From positions 372,001 through 436,000 of the forward strand of contig BCKK01000004.1 in the NCBI GenBank assembly GCA_001600615.1: DNA of 64,000 nt, given 5' to 3'. This DNA comes from Dioszegia crocea (lineage: Eukaryota; Basidiomycota; Tremellomycetes; Tremellales; Bulleribasidiaceae). This document shows positions 1 through 11,213 of this stretch, one piece after another. A program made the position numbers and the translations under genes. Each line of letters begins with the position of its first letter. Positions within the stretch are counted from its first letter, which is position 1. The notes under the pieces were generated by a model. The model did not search any database, was not told the DNA's origin, and was given only the letters and a program-made list of their open reading frames with translations.

Positions 1-32
1 TCGTCGACAGGGATGTCCAGGTTGTTTGTCAT
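1..32 (-). CDS. possible start of a divergent gene, cut by the window edge
   Basis: On the minus strand an ATG at 32 opens ten codons (MTNNLDIPVD) that run off the left edge. It lies about 360 nt from the NDC1 start on the other strand, so the gap would be a divergent promoter. This is only a start codon with a plausible short frame; nothing of the product can be seen, and it could be chance. Confidence 0.2.
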   Translation of the reverse strand, partial: MTNNLDIPVD

Positions 33-389
33 GCTGGCGATCCAAACGTGGCTGTTCAAAGCCTGAGATTTTTTGGAGCAATGGGTAGCTTGGGTATTTA
101 TCTTCGCGTCTCCCGCACTGTGAGTGATGCTCGAGCTTGTTGAAGTAATGTATATGATGTTGATGCGAATGAAGGTATAGATTGAGTCGAATTGTCTGGC
201 TGCTGGATCGCCTCCACCAGGATTGGTGCCGTAAGCTCTCCCCATAATCATGCCTCCCATTTAAAGCTCGAGCCTGTCTTTCCAACCTGGCCTTCAACTT
301 TCCACCATACAATTCCTCATTTTCCAGTCAAGATACGGCTCGGCATAGCTCTCAGCAGACCACAGTAGCAGGTCGTATAGGCTATCAGG

Positions 390-2805
390 ATGTCTACAAA
401 TCAGCCAGCCCGAATAGCTCAACCAGCACCGACAGTACGTTCGCTGACAAGGAGCTGCGACTCCTAACTCGGAATTTTGACTGACATGTCGTAGCCTCTG
501 TCAAGAATAGAGAGCCAGTACAGGGTGAGGCTATCATTTTCGCATTAAAGATCCCTAGCTCATATCTCAGTCCGCATTGGCGAAAAGATGGTTCGACCTA
601 GTCCTTCGCTCAGCACTGTTTTCGACGACAATCACCGCGATATTTCTGGCGCATGGAGCTGGTACGCCAGCTTCCATTATCATCCTACTTGGACCTGACG
701 AGACAGACTATCGACTCAATGCTGCGATCACTAGTATATTTGCCGCTGCAGTCACCTACCCTCTGGCGGTATATCCTATCCTTTCAGCTCGCCGTTCTTT
801 ACTAGTCGGTGAGCTGCAGCGTTGCGCGATTCCGGTCAAGCGTACAGAAGCTGACCTTCAGCTCCTAAAGCCTCTCCTCTAAAGTCTTCTTTGACTTCTC
901 TGGTGTCATCGACCATCACCTCGGCCCAGGGAATAAGATACCTCACGGTACACTTGACATCTGGCGCCATCTTCGCTACGGTGTATGCCATCTTCATCAA
1001 AGTCTTCAAGCCTTCAACCGAGCTGGGCTTCCTTGCCGCTACTCCGTGAGCTATGAGGCAGACGAGTCTCTCTTGGCGATAGCTGACAAGTCCAGTCGGC
1101 ATCCTCTGCACCTAAATGAACGCTTCATATTCCTCGTCCTAGGAAACGCAGGATTGATGGTGCTTCACGCACTGTGGGATCTCATGGCCAGGCGTCTGGC
1201 GATAGAATGGCCTAACAGAAAAGTCAGCTAGAAGGTGTCCTTTCGTGCGAAGTTTAGCTGATGGCTCAGGTCCCCCTCGGTGATGCAGTCGCAGAAGGGC
1301 TCATGGCCTCATGTCCCATGCCAGGCCAAATGACCAGCCTGATCCTCCCACCTATCTGCCTCGTCGCTCACAGTGTCCTCTACTTCGCCCTCCGAAAACG
1401 TGTTTGGGTGTTCCTCCTCACACACACTTTCGGCCTCTTACGGTGAGCCTCGATGCGAAAACTCCAGCTAATATCTAGGCCATTCGTCATTAACTTTGCA
1501 AAGCCCTCGCGATCGCTTGGAATATCCATCATTCCTCATTTGATCGCGCTGGAATTGTTGACTCTGTTGGCTACGAGATTACCGCCCGTCCGTGCCATGA
1601 TCCCATATTTGAACTCGGTAAGGCCGACCATTTCACACGTGCGCTCCTACTGATCTTCAGCCACTCGATTTCGAATCCCTCCGACGTAAATCTCCACTTA
1701 CTCCCGAACAACATCTAACGACCGCACTAAAGTCCAAGAATCCCTACTATCTGGTATGTCCAGCAAATTCGCCAGAACTGATCTTAGCACTTCACCCTCA
1801 TGGAGCTTCTCCGAGTATCTCACAATCCCACCCGTCGACAAGCGCTCTTCGCCAGCACGTCCAAATCCCAACCGCCAATCTTATCAATCTGGGAAGATCT
1901 TTTACTCCACCTCGGCCGAGCCCATCAGACACTGATAACCCGGGGCGGCACCCGAATTTCGGGTCCCGGACCTTCATCCCGTCCGGCTCCAGTGAGAGAT
2001 ACACATACTGTTCAAGTCCGCCAAGCGAACATTTTCAGGCCGGCACCGGCAGTCGCGCCCACATCGGGGTTTCAGGCGGTATTGCAATCTGCATTGGAAG
2101 GACCAGTTCAGCCTGCTCCACCGGCAATATTGGCCAAGGCGCAAGGGCTGGTCGGAGACGTTAAAGGGAAAGCAGAGATGAAGGCTGTGGAATGGGGAGG
2201 AGAGGTCATGGGGCGCGTCGAACAGTCTGCGGCGGGTGGTACGGTGCTCAAAGAGGCTCGAGGGTTCTGGGCCATGGTCGGGGATTGGACAGGAGGGGAA
2301 TGGGCGTCGAGACAGGTCGGAGGGAGTGTACCGGAGGTTATTGTGATTGAGCGAATTTTGGCTAGTGAGTTACAAGATTCCCTCGTATTTTCGCCGAATC
2401 GAAGCTGACATGCTAGTACTTGCTACACTAGCATGCGCATCCTTAAAGGAAGACACATACGGCTACGTCCAACAAGTCTTACCGGCCACAATGGAGATTA
2501 TGATCCGACACAGATCGGCCTTGCAATCATTACAGTCTGAGCTGATGGTCAATGCTGGATCGTTAAGACGAGGAGATGAACGGGCGAAACGGGATATCCA
2601 AACCAGTATGAGGGTTCCGATATTAGGTCAGTTCGCCCCTTCGGAACACCGTGGGCTGCATGAGCTGATGTCTTTAGCGTGTGAGAGTAGCCTGAGAAGG
2701 ATAGCAGATACGTTTGGAGAGAGCCTGGCGGCGTTTAGATTCCCGACTGCTGTGGGGAATGCGCTGGGGGAGATTTGTAATGCCCAACCTGAACAGTCAG
2801 GTTGA
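390..2805 (+). CDS. NDC1: nucleoporin NDC1 (nuclear pore / spindle pole body membrane protein)
   Basis: Ndc1 is an integral membrane nucleoporin that anchors the nuclear pore complex, and in fungi also the spindle pole body, in the nuclear envelope. The gene has several short introns. Exon 1 starts at 390 (MSTNQPARIAQPAP); small exons lead in frame to SALAKRWFDLVLRSALF near 571. The first half holds several hydrophobic segments (about 590-800, 1120-1230, 1280-1440, 1490-1650), fitting the family's N-terminal membrane domain. The second half is soluble and ends with the Ndc1-like stretch SLKEDTYGYVQQVLPATMEI near 2440 and a final helix region ending at the TGA at 2803. Order and total size match fungal Ndc1. 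Exact exon borders in 800-1800 are not all settled. It converges with the MFS gene downstream. Confidence 0.75.
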
Positions 2806-3055
2806 TGGTATGCATCTTTAGACCTACGGTGTTGGTGAAGACGGGTCCCGCCGAACTGCTCGAGGACTGTACGCGATGGCCGTCCCGAATTGCGACGAGA
2901 GAAGCGAAGGAACTGAGACTTCGCGCATGAGTGTATACTGATGCATGTATGTGGTAAGATTACAAATGGCTAAGGATCAATGAGAGCGACCGACCATCCT
3001 TCCCTCCCGCCCGCCCAGGATTCTAATTTTCTATATTCTGACGGTCGCACTCGAA
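2806..3055. other. 3' intergenic gap between convergent genes
   Basis: This 250-nt gap separates the stop codons of NDC1 (+) and the MFS transporter (-). I see no gene in it. It must hold both 3' UTRs. Confidence 0.5.
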
Positions 3056-5306
3056 TCAGGTCTTCCCTCGACCATCACTCTCATTCTTCACCTCCGATCT
3101 TGGAGACGACTCAACATCCCTCAATGCCTTCTCATCGACAGCACTATCCACCTCCAGAACAACCGTCGTCAATCCCTCTCCATCCTTCTCACTATCCTCT
3201 TGTCCCCTATTCCGTCTGCCTTCCGCCTCAAGCTCAGCCGAATCAGGTTGAAATATGACTTCCTGCGAAATGTCAGCTCTACTCCGCCGATCGATCAACT
3301 ACTTACTTTGATGCCGAACGAAATACCAAAGTAACAGACAGCAACAGCTGCAAAGAAGATCCACACCATTTTCAATCCGCCAGCGAAAGCAGCTTGGATC
3401 TGCGCCCTCTCGTCCCCTGAGTACAGAGCGAGCGCTTCGAGCGCAGTGGTGAGTAGTGCAGTGCGCTGATCGGGAGTAAGGAAGGCGACTGAGGCAAGTT
3501 GGGTAGATGCCGTGTTGTTGTAGATCGCATTACAGACTGGGAGTTAGTCGTAGATCAAATTGGTGAGATTGAGGACTTACTGGCTAGACCGAATGCTCCG
3601 CCCATTGTTCTAAAGAAGTTCCGGGCAGAAGTCACTACTGCGCGATCGGGAGCGGCGGTAGTGTTGAGCGCGGCAATGAGAGCTGTAAATGTCAGCTTGG
3701 CCCTATCGGCGGGATAGGCGGACGTACTGGTCTGAAGAGAAAAGCCAATTCCGATAGATTGTAATTGGAGTATACCGAGCACAAAGCCAATATGCGTCGA
3801 AGCGCCAAAGAGAATCTGCAACCCCAAACCTACAGCCCAAAGACCCGAACCGACGAGCTGAAAGTTAGCTCAAACCCGAATCGAGGGTACGGGTGGCTTA
3901 CAATGACAATCTTGTATCGGTTGGTCTTACTGACGAAGAAACCGGACCCGATTGACCATAGAGTCTGAGGAAATGTGAAGACGAGGATGAAGACACCGGA
4001 CATGAATGCGTTATAGGATAGGACGTATTGGAGGTAGATTGGGATATAGTAGATGTTCTACACTGTCAGCTTGGTTCATCAAACCGTACGATAGACTCAC
4101 TGCGTAGTACACTATACCAATGAGGAAAGATTGAAACATGACTATACTCGTCGTCAAGTCTTTGAAGAGGTGTACTGATATCAGCTACGCCCGGAAGTAG
4201 GACTCACGAGGCAAGATAGGTAATCTCGCAAATTTCCATTGACTGATTATAAATCCTACCCCACATAAAGCGCCAATGACCAACAATACGATCGCGGTAG
4301 GTGAAGACCAAGCAAAGGTGGTTCCTCCTCCGCTGATAGGTACAAGGAGCAGCACTGTTGCAGCGGCCGAGAGGAATATACCAAGGTAGTCGATTTGGCC
4401 GAGTTTCTTCGATATGCTGCCCGAGACAGGTTTGAGAGGGAGGATGAAGTGATCGATCACCAGACAGGCCGCTCCGAATATCGTCGTCAGCCAAAATGTC
4501 CAGCGCCATTGGCCCGCGGAGGACAGAGCGCCGCCGATGAATGGTCCCTATTTGTCAGTGGAGCCATGAGAAGAGGGACTTACGATAGCTGATCCGAGAG
4601 AACAAGCTGCCGAGATGAAGCCTTGATACTTTCCTCTGTCCTTCAGTGGGACTATGTCTGATACCTATACATCAGCAGGAGGTGACGTGAGGCATGGAGG
4701 ACTTACAATAACCATTGCCATCCCGTTAATCCCTCCACCGCCCATACCCGCAATCGCCCTAAACACATACAGCTGCACGGGGGTCTTGGCAAACCCGCAC
4801 AGCAGATTCCCAAATGCCAGCAAGAACATAGCGATCTGGAGCATATTCTTTCGTCCAAAGATATCGGAAAGACGGCCGTATACCAGATGTAGCGCGCAAC
4901 TGGGGATTAGCGCTGTCCACACGCAAAAGGACCTAGCTCACTTCGCCACGAAAAACGCCGTCCCCACCCAGCTGATACTGTCACTCCCTCCCAAATCTGT
5001 CCCTATCACTGGCGCCGCTGTAGACACTGATGTCTGATCAATGAACGAAACGACAAGCGCAATTCCTATCCCAAAGTAGATTGTTATTATCCGCTTTAGG
5101 GACAAACGGCTGGATTGGTCTTCTATCACGATATGTTTCGAGGCGATGATAGGGTCGGTAGGGACGGTGGAGAGTGATGATGTTGGGGACATGGTTGGTG
5201 ATCTCGAGCGGGGTGGGGTAAGGGGTGAGGATGGTGGATGGACAGGGTCGGCTCGGTTTGGGATGCTGCTGGAGGAGGTGACTTTCTCGGAAGTACTGCT
5301 GGACAT
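3056..5306 (-). CDS. MFS exporter, DHA2 (14-TM) drug:H+ antiporter type
   Basis: This is a plasma-membrane or vacuolar proton-driven exporter; the substrate is unknown. The minus-strand gene starts at 5306 (MSSSTSEKVTSSSS), has a Ser/Pro-rich cytosolic tail of about 65 residues, then a first membrane helix ending SFIDQTSVSTAAPVIGTDL. That is the DHA2 motif D1 pattern with its Asp. The motif A loop YGRLSDIFGRK follows near 4880, then FRAIAGMGGGGINGMAMVIV near 4730. Later exons give further helices (4190-4460, 3560-3830), and the C-terminal tail (about 3056-3260) is charged. At least six short introns break the gene. It starts head to head with F-box-like copy 1. DHA2 members include multidrug, siderophore and secondary-metabolite exporters; nothing here chooses between them. 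Confidence 0.85.
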
Positions 5307-6088
5307 GGTGTTGCTGATGAAGACCGAGCTGATGTGTAAAGTGAACTGCAGTCAAGTGTGCGATACCGCTCAGCACACTCGCAAGTCATCATCCCGGATC
5401 CGCGCCAGTGAAGATTTCGCAACTGATCACAATGTCCGGCTCGAATTGCCGCACTAGGCAGATCGGGCCTCAATCCGCTCCAGCGATTAGATTGGGAGCA
5501 GGCGGGATCGTCAGCCGAGAGGATGGCCGGGGTATGACTGCCGTTATGGATTAAAGTTTCAGCCTATCGGGGGCGGCAAGAGATGCGGAATGCGGTTGCG
5601 AGTGTGAGAGATAGGGGTGTCGGCAAGAGATCCCGATGGGTCGCGAAGCCGCTCCGGATACTCCGGACGCGACTGAGTGACGCGTCTTTACTTGCTGCTG
5701 ATGCCATATGAGAGAATGGATGAGACTGCTCTATCGACGTCTTGAACAGTGATCATGATGCTCTAGTTGACTATAGTGGGATGCTTCGCAATATGACGCG
5801 CACTCAATCTCTTTGGAGCGAAAACATACGCACGGACATGCCAGCATTCCTCACTTTCAGGCACGGCCAAATCCTCACTTCGCCCCCGCGTTTGTTGAAC
5901 GAAGAGGTCTCAGCACAAATTTAGCCTCATTCATCGCAGAAAAGGGTTCCCATCGCGTTAATTTCATCTCAGCTTTATCCGCCCTTTCTGTGTAATCCTC
6001 CAGGCACCACATCTCTCGCACTCCTCGCTCAGCGGAGCACCAAAAAAGCACATCGGTGTCGAAATAAAATTCACGCCGTCGACCAGAG
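5307..6088. promoter_or_regulatory. divergent promoter region, MFS exporter / F-box-like copy 1
   Basis: This 780-nt gap lies between two start codons on opposite strands, so it must hold both promoters. It contains the symmetric element TCCGGATACTCCGGA (5653-5667), reported separately. I see no gene in it. Confidence 0.6.
5653..5667. promoter_or_regulatory. TCCGGA-N3-TCCGGA element, possible zinc-cluster factor site
   Basis: Two palindromic TCCGGA hexamers are spaced by three bases. CGG/CCG pairs with fixed spacing are the usual targets of fungal Zn2Cys6 activators. A near-identical copy lies at 9171-9184, about 100 nt before F-box-like copy 3. Binding is inferred only. Confidence 0.35.
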
Positions 6089-7396
6089 ATGGCTCCTCGA
6101 GAACTCCCACATGAGGTCTGGGAAGTGGTACTGAGCATGCTCAAGAAGCCCATTCCTCCTCCCTTGTCTAAAGTGCCCCAGTCAGAAATCCGCCAGGGAG
6201 ATCTTTGTAACACGATGCGTACTTGCAGCGTGAGTCACGAGGTTCCTAAGTCTAAGCTTGGGCCCCGGAACCACGCTGACTCACAGCTCTTCAACGCCAT
6301 TGCGTCCAAGCTGCTCTACACAAAGATCGTAACGGACGCATTTCCCCTCCTCGTCCGCAACATACCCACTTCCCCTGCCTTACGTCGTAATCTCAATCGC
6401 ACTACAAACCTCTACATCGAATACTCCCCTAAATGCGAAGAGCCGACATATCAAGTCCTGCTGCAAAACGGCGAGAAGGCGTGGAAGAAGATTGGGCGCA
6501 CCCCAGAGGAACTTCAAAAGGCGCTGCTGCGCGAATGTGGGGTGGAGTTGGGGCAGCTGTGGGATAGCTTGGGGTGGATGAGGGAGAACCCTACGTTGCT
6601 GCCCAAAGTCTTCTCTAAACTGGAGACGGTGGCGGTGGCGTCTATTGAAGGGAAGCCGGATGGGAGGTGGAAGGACTACGAGAACAACCAGCGTCATGAT
6701 CACGCGAAAATCTGGCAAACGGGTATGGCCAAGGGCAGCTTTGACCAATTCCTCCACGAACTCGGTACCTCTGCGAAATTGCGACACCTCTGCATCCGCG
6801 ATGCCAGCGGGCCAATGAGCACCCCTTCCATCACCATGGCGTCTCACGTCGCCCCCATCTTCTACACCCGCACCATTCACATCCCTCCTGAATGTAACGA
6901 ACCGGACGTTGCGATGCCCTTCGGTGCCCCAGTCCGATGGGTGACCGATGATCCCTATTCCGTCTCGTGGCAAACCCTCAGCACTTCAATCTGCGGAGCT
7001 CTCAACGCCTGTCTAAATCTCTACAATCAGGATGACGGACGGCCCAGGAAGAAGACCGACTGCGCCGATCTCGAAATCTACGGTACCAGTCCCCTCAAGG
7101 AAGAGGTGTATCTGGATGGGGAGGCTTTTGCCCAGTATGCTGAGTTCGAGGATCCGTCAGCGCTCGAGCCCTTCACAATTCCCGAAAGTATGAGCAGTGT
7201 GGCGGAGCAGCGGAAGGACGCTAGGGACACGTCAAAGATCTTACAGGACGTCTTTCGGGAGAACAGCCGCCTCAAAGACAAGCTCAAATGGTTTGCCAGT
7301 GCAGATACACCGGTATGTCTGGCGTGCGGCTCGGGGCCTCCTCTAGAAGATCAGGAAGCGCGGAAGGGGAAGGCGACAGTGGAGACAGGGACGTGA
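6089..7396 (+). CDS. F-box-like tandem family, copy 1
   Basis: Family layout: an N-terminal F-box-like motif (here LPHEVWEVVLSMLKKPIPPP), one intron right after codon 47, then FNAIASKLLYTKIVTDAFP, a variable body, and a C-terminal CxxCGSGPP tail. In this copy exon 1 is 6089-6229 and the intron 6230-6286 (GTGAGT to CACAG). The intron is 57 nt with no stop, so an unspliced reading also stays open but adds 19 foreign residues. Spliced length is about 416 aa. Family landmarks are visible: LYIEYSPKCEEPTYQVL, LRHLCIRDASGPM, MPFGAPVRWVTDD and VCLACGSGPP at the end. No membrane segment or signal peptide. F-box proteins bind Skp1 and recruit substrates to SCF ubiquitin ligases; that role is inferred from the N-terminus alone. 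Copies 2 and 3 follow on the same strand. Confidence 0.8.
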   Translation: MAPRELPHEVWEVVLSMLKKPIPPPLSKVPQSEIRQGDLCNTMRTCSVSHEVPKSKLGPRNHADSQLFNAIASKLLYTKIVTDAFPLLVRNIPTSPALRRNLNRTTNLYIEYSPKCEEPTYQVLLQNGEKAWKKIGRTPEELQKALLRECGVELGQLWDSLGWMRENPTLLPKVFSKLETVAVASIEGKPDGRWKDYENNQRHDHAKIWQTGMAKGSFDQFLHELGTSAKLRHLCIRDASGPMSTPSITMASHVAPIFYTRTIHIPPECNEPDVAMPFGAPVRWVTDDPYSVSWQTLSTSICGALNACLNLYNQDDGRPRKKTDCADLEIYGTSPLKEEVYLDGEAFAQYAEFEDPSALEPFTIPESMSSVAEQRKDARDTSKILQDVFRENSRLKDKLKWFASADTPVCLACGSGPPLEDQEARKGKATVETGT

Positions 7397-7725
7397 GGCT
7401 GGACAGTATGGGTTGACTAGCTGCGCCTGGGTCAGGGGATGGCAGTACGTAGCATTGTGGGCTCGACCTGCCTTGAGCGAGAGCAAGAAGTTATTCCCGC
7501 GGACTGTAGGGAGTCAAGATGTAGCTCTAGCCCAGAAGTTTGTAGAGCTTCTGGCACAAAGGATCAGCACTCACGGTCACCTTGGATCATATGGGAATCG
7601 GTGGATTTGCAATTGCTTAAAACTTTTGGCCTCACGCTTTCGAAAGTTTCGAGCTTCCAGTCACACTCAGCTCTATTAGCCCCTTCCGAGTCTCCATAAT
7701 CACGTCTTCTCAATCTAGAAAAACA
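7397..7725. other. gap between F-box-like copies 1 and 2
   Basis: About 330 nt holding the 3' UTR of copy 1 and the promoter of copy 2. Short open frames here have no family similarity. Nothing else is seen. Confidence 0.4.
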
Positions 7726-8968
7726 ATGACTGCCCGCGTAAATCCTGAGGTCCTTTGGGAGCTCATCATTCCATACACTCAGAATCCGATACCCGCACCT
7801 CTCTCGCGCCCGCCTCGATCTACGATCCGGCAAGACTCCTTGGCTTCACTTTGTCGCGTTTCGCGAGTGAGTCGCTGTTGGGCAGGTCCAATCAATGGTC
7901 CTGACTTTCGAACTGTCGCTCATGGGATAGCTCTTCAACTCCATCGCGTCGAAATTGCTCTACACCCACTTGATCACCGACAACCTCCCCCAATTCCTCC
8001 ATCTACTCCATTCCCCCTCGAAACGTCGGAAACTCGCCCTCGTCCGGAGCTTGAGAATCGAATACAGCGAAAAGGGGGTTGAGCCTTCTTACGAGGCTAT
8101 CTTCAGAGAGGACAATGTCTGGCGGAAGTTTGGGCGGAGCAAAGCCAAGGTTGACGCGGCTATTGTGGTGCAGTGCGAAAAAGAGGTGGAGGCTTTGATA
8201 CGGTGTCTGGAGTTCGCAAGGGATGAGAGGATGCCAGGGAGGATCTTTGCTCGGATGGAGACTATCGCTATCGCGCCTACGTATGGCAAGGAGGACGACC
8301 GGTGGAGGCGGTACGACACCAAACATAACCACGATCACACCGTCGCACCTCCCAGTAACGACTGCGGAGCACGATTTGACCAATTCCTCCATGGTCTCAA
8401 CTTGCGACATCTCTGCGTGAGAGATCCCAACGGTCCCCTCAGTCTACCCCTAATCACCTACGCGTCTACCCTTCCCCCTATCCGATACTCCCGCACCATC
8501 CATTTCGACGCGGACATCGATGAACTCTACATCCCCTTCGGCTCCCCTGTACGATACGTCTCCGATGCGCCACAAAGCTCGGAGTGGCAGGCGGTATCCT
8601 ACAGCCTTACGAAAGGGTTCTTCAAGATGATTGAACTGCGGAAGAACAAATGGACCGTCGATGGGCGATGGCGGGACCCGAGAGATCCGTTGAACCTTGA
8701 GGTCTACTGCAGCACAGCCAAATTTGCAGCCGAGACTTTCGACGAGGAAGATCTGGAGGAACTCAACACCGGCGGGGTTCCAATGGCCCCTTTCACGGCT
8801 CCTGCCAAGGTCATGCCTCATGCGGAGCAATTACGCTTGACGGAGCAGTACGGCGGGTCCACACAGCTACTATTCCGCGAGAGCAGTCAGCTGGAGGATG
8901 TCGTGCGGTGGTATCCATCATACCAGACTCCGGTGTGCGAGGCGTGTGGGTCTGGTCCGCCCGCTTAG
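7726..8968 (+). CDS. F-box-like tandem family, copy 2
   Basis: Exon 1 (7726-7866) is 141 nt, the same length as in copies 1 and 3, and encodes MTARVNPEVLWELIIPYTQN with the PIPAPLSRPPRSTIRQDSL signature. The intron is 7867-7930 (GTGAGT to GATAG). Exon 2 starts LFNSIASKLLYTHLITDNLP and runs to the stop at 8968. The product is about 392 aa. Landmarks: LRIEYSEKGVEPSYEAIF, METIAIAPTYGKEDDRWRRY, LRHLCVRDPNGPLSLP, IPFGSPVRYVSD and the tail VCEACGSGPPA. The gene is intact. It is closest in layout to copies 1 and 3, which share the CGSG tail form. Confidence 0.8.
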
Positions 8969-9178
8969 GTTTGGCGTGGCGGCAAGTGTATGATTGGGCG
9001 GGACGAAAATTGGCTCTCGATTAGAGTAAGGCGGCGTTTTGACGGGGTTGTGTAGAAGTTGATGTATCTGACTGTCTGGGGTGTCTTCTACCCAGTGTTT
9101 CCGTGTGTCTATGTGGTACCAGGGTTTCGGTGTGCTGCCCTTAACGCTCACCAAACCGCCACGGACAGAGTCCGGATA

Positions 9179-9201
9179 TTCCGGCGGAACTGCCGCCGGA
9201 A
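9179..9201. promoter_or_regulatory. perfect 9-bp inverted repeat with 5-nt loop upstream of copy 3
   Basis: TTCCGGCGG and its exact reverse complement CCGCCGGAA flank AACTG. The left arm overlaps a TCCGGATATTCCGG element (9171-9184) related to the one at 5653. It sits about 75-105 nt before the ATG at 9276, a promoter or 5' UTR position. It could be a binding site for a dimeric zinc-cluster factor or an mRNA hairpin. Confidence 0.45.
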
Positions 9202-9275
9202 GGTTCCGGGTATGCAGAACTTGCGCCAGCTCCGTCGTCTACCATTGACCACCCTTTGAACACGATACCGCCAAC

Positions 9276-10555
9276 ATGACTTTACCCATTTTGCCTCCAG
9301 AGATCTGGCTGTGGGTGCTGACCCTGGCTCGGCAGCCCAAATGTACCCCACTTTCCATTCCTCCACGTTCGGCGATCCGCCAAGATGCACTCGCGCGCGC
9401 ATCGCGAGTCTGTCGGGTCAGTCCGTAAACTCTTCGTTCGATGAGCAAGTGCTGAAAATTGGCTATAGCTTTTCGAGGAGATTTGCAACTCCCTACTCTA
9501 CGAAGAATTGACCATCGATGACCTTCCTGCTCTACTGGCAAATTCCCACCTGCCTACCATGAAACACCGCCTATCCCTCACGAAATCCCTCTTTATCGAA
9601 TATTCTCCTCGAGAGGAGGACCCTACGTACCTCAGCATCTTGAGGCTAGGCGGAGAACAATGGGGACTATTCGCTGGCACTGGAATGGACAACTTCCAGA
9701 GTTGCGAGGCAGAGCTTGCCAAGTTGACGAAGGCGCTGAAACCAGTGGTGAAACGTGGTGGCATCAAAGAGGTACGTCGTAGCTGCCCCACTGCCGCCAC
9801 TCAGCTGAGATCAGATTCTCCCAAACCTCGAAACTGCTGCAGTGTCCTCCATCTACGGTCGCATCCCGCACTGGGAGATATACGAGCTTACTCACCAAGC
9901 GCAAAACACCCAGTCTCAATCCCACATGTCTCTCGCAGTCTTCGATTGGTTCCTCTCCTCTGGCAATCTACGCCAACTTTGCGTCCGAGATCCCAACGGC
10001 CCACTCGGAATTCTGGCTCTATCCCGCGCGACGGACTCCTTCGCTCAACCCACAAGTCATTTCCCACGAGTGTTCCATCTACCGAAAGCGGATGATATCA
10101 CGCGGATCCCCCTTCGATTAGGGAGCACTGTGCGATGGGTCAGCGACTCGGCACCGACCGAAGATTGGGCCAGCATTCTTGTCCATATCCTGGGAAACGT
10201 CATCGATATTTGGGATGGACGGGACCATCATCAGGAGAGGGAATTCCATCCAGACACAGTCGATCTCCACATTTACAGCAGTACTGCTCGCTTCACAACC
10301 GAAACCTACTTCACTGCCCTTGACGATCTAGACACGCAAGATGTTGACTTTGGTCTTCCCTTTTCCAAATTTGGCACATTCGACGAGACGTGCCACACTT
10401 TATCGGAGGAGGAGCAGAGGGGAATGACTCGCCTACTGGGTGCTCTGCTGGAGAAGTTCTTCAGGCAGCGGAGCGGGCTCGCGGATAAGGTGCGATGGTC
10501 CCCGAGCTCTGCTATTCCTGTCTGCGCTTCTTGCGGATCGGGTGTACCGGAGTGA
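9276..10555 (+). CDS. F-box-like tandem family, copy 3
   Basis: Exon 1 (9276-9416, again 141 nt) encodes LPPEIWLWVLTLARQP and SIPPRSAIRQDALARASRVC. Intron 1 is 9417-9468, with donor GTCAGT. Exon 2 begins LFEEICNSLLYEELTIDDLP. This copy has a second intron, 9772-9814 (GTACGT to ATCAG, 43 nt), which the other copies lack at that point. It then continues ILPNLETAAVSSIYGRIPHW. The product is about 394 aa and ends VCASCGSGVPE. Landmarks: LFIEYSPREEDPTYLSILR, LRQLCVRDPNGPLG and RLGSTVRWVSDS. Intact. The promoter holds the inverted repeat at 9179-9201. An extra intron in one copy suggests intron gain there or loss in the rest. Confidence 0.8.
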
Positions 10556-11213
10556 GGGGGACAAGGCGGGATTTGAGTTGACAGCCTGGAATCGAAGGCC
10601 AAGACTGGGGAGAGGAGCAAGAAGCTGTGTAAGGTGTTTTCTTGATCTCATGCATATTCATAGTATACAACGGACCTGTAAGAGGTACTGAGGGAACCTC
10701 AATCCCTTTCCCTCTCGCGAGTTCGCTTCAACTTGAACGTCGTATAGATCCCGCATCCACGCACAATGCCACAGTGTCAGACTTGATGGGTACGCAATCA
10801 GCATTATGCGAATTTCCGCGCCGAATCCCTTTCTCATGCCTCAATCCTGCTTATCCTTATACTGTCATCTTAGCTCAAAGACAACAGTTGCCCCTTAATT
10901 CTTCTTACTCGAGAGAGTCATCAGCAACTCCTCATTCCTCACGCCGGCGATGTCCGCCATCGAGCCAACGCGCCGACGCGTCAAGTTTCAGATTTGGCGC
11001 TGAAACCTTGATCCATTTCACTGCCTCATTCCAGCAACTGTAAACACTCAAAGCAATAGACTTTCACTGAAGAGAGCTCGCATCGACAAGCCTCAGCTCT
11101 AGGGTGAGATTCCACCCATATGAGATCTCCCCATACGCTGTCCCCGCCTCGAAAGGCACCGAAATCCTATCAATCAACCCTCTACTTGACCGGCTAATCG
11201 AGACGCGCCCAAC
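10556..11213. other. gap before the septation kinase gene
   Basis: About 660 nt containing the 3' UTR of copy 3 and the kinase promoter or 5' UTR. Short open frames here show no recognisable motif. I see no gene. Confidence 0.4.
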
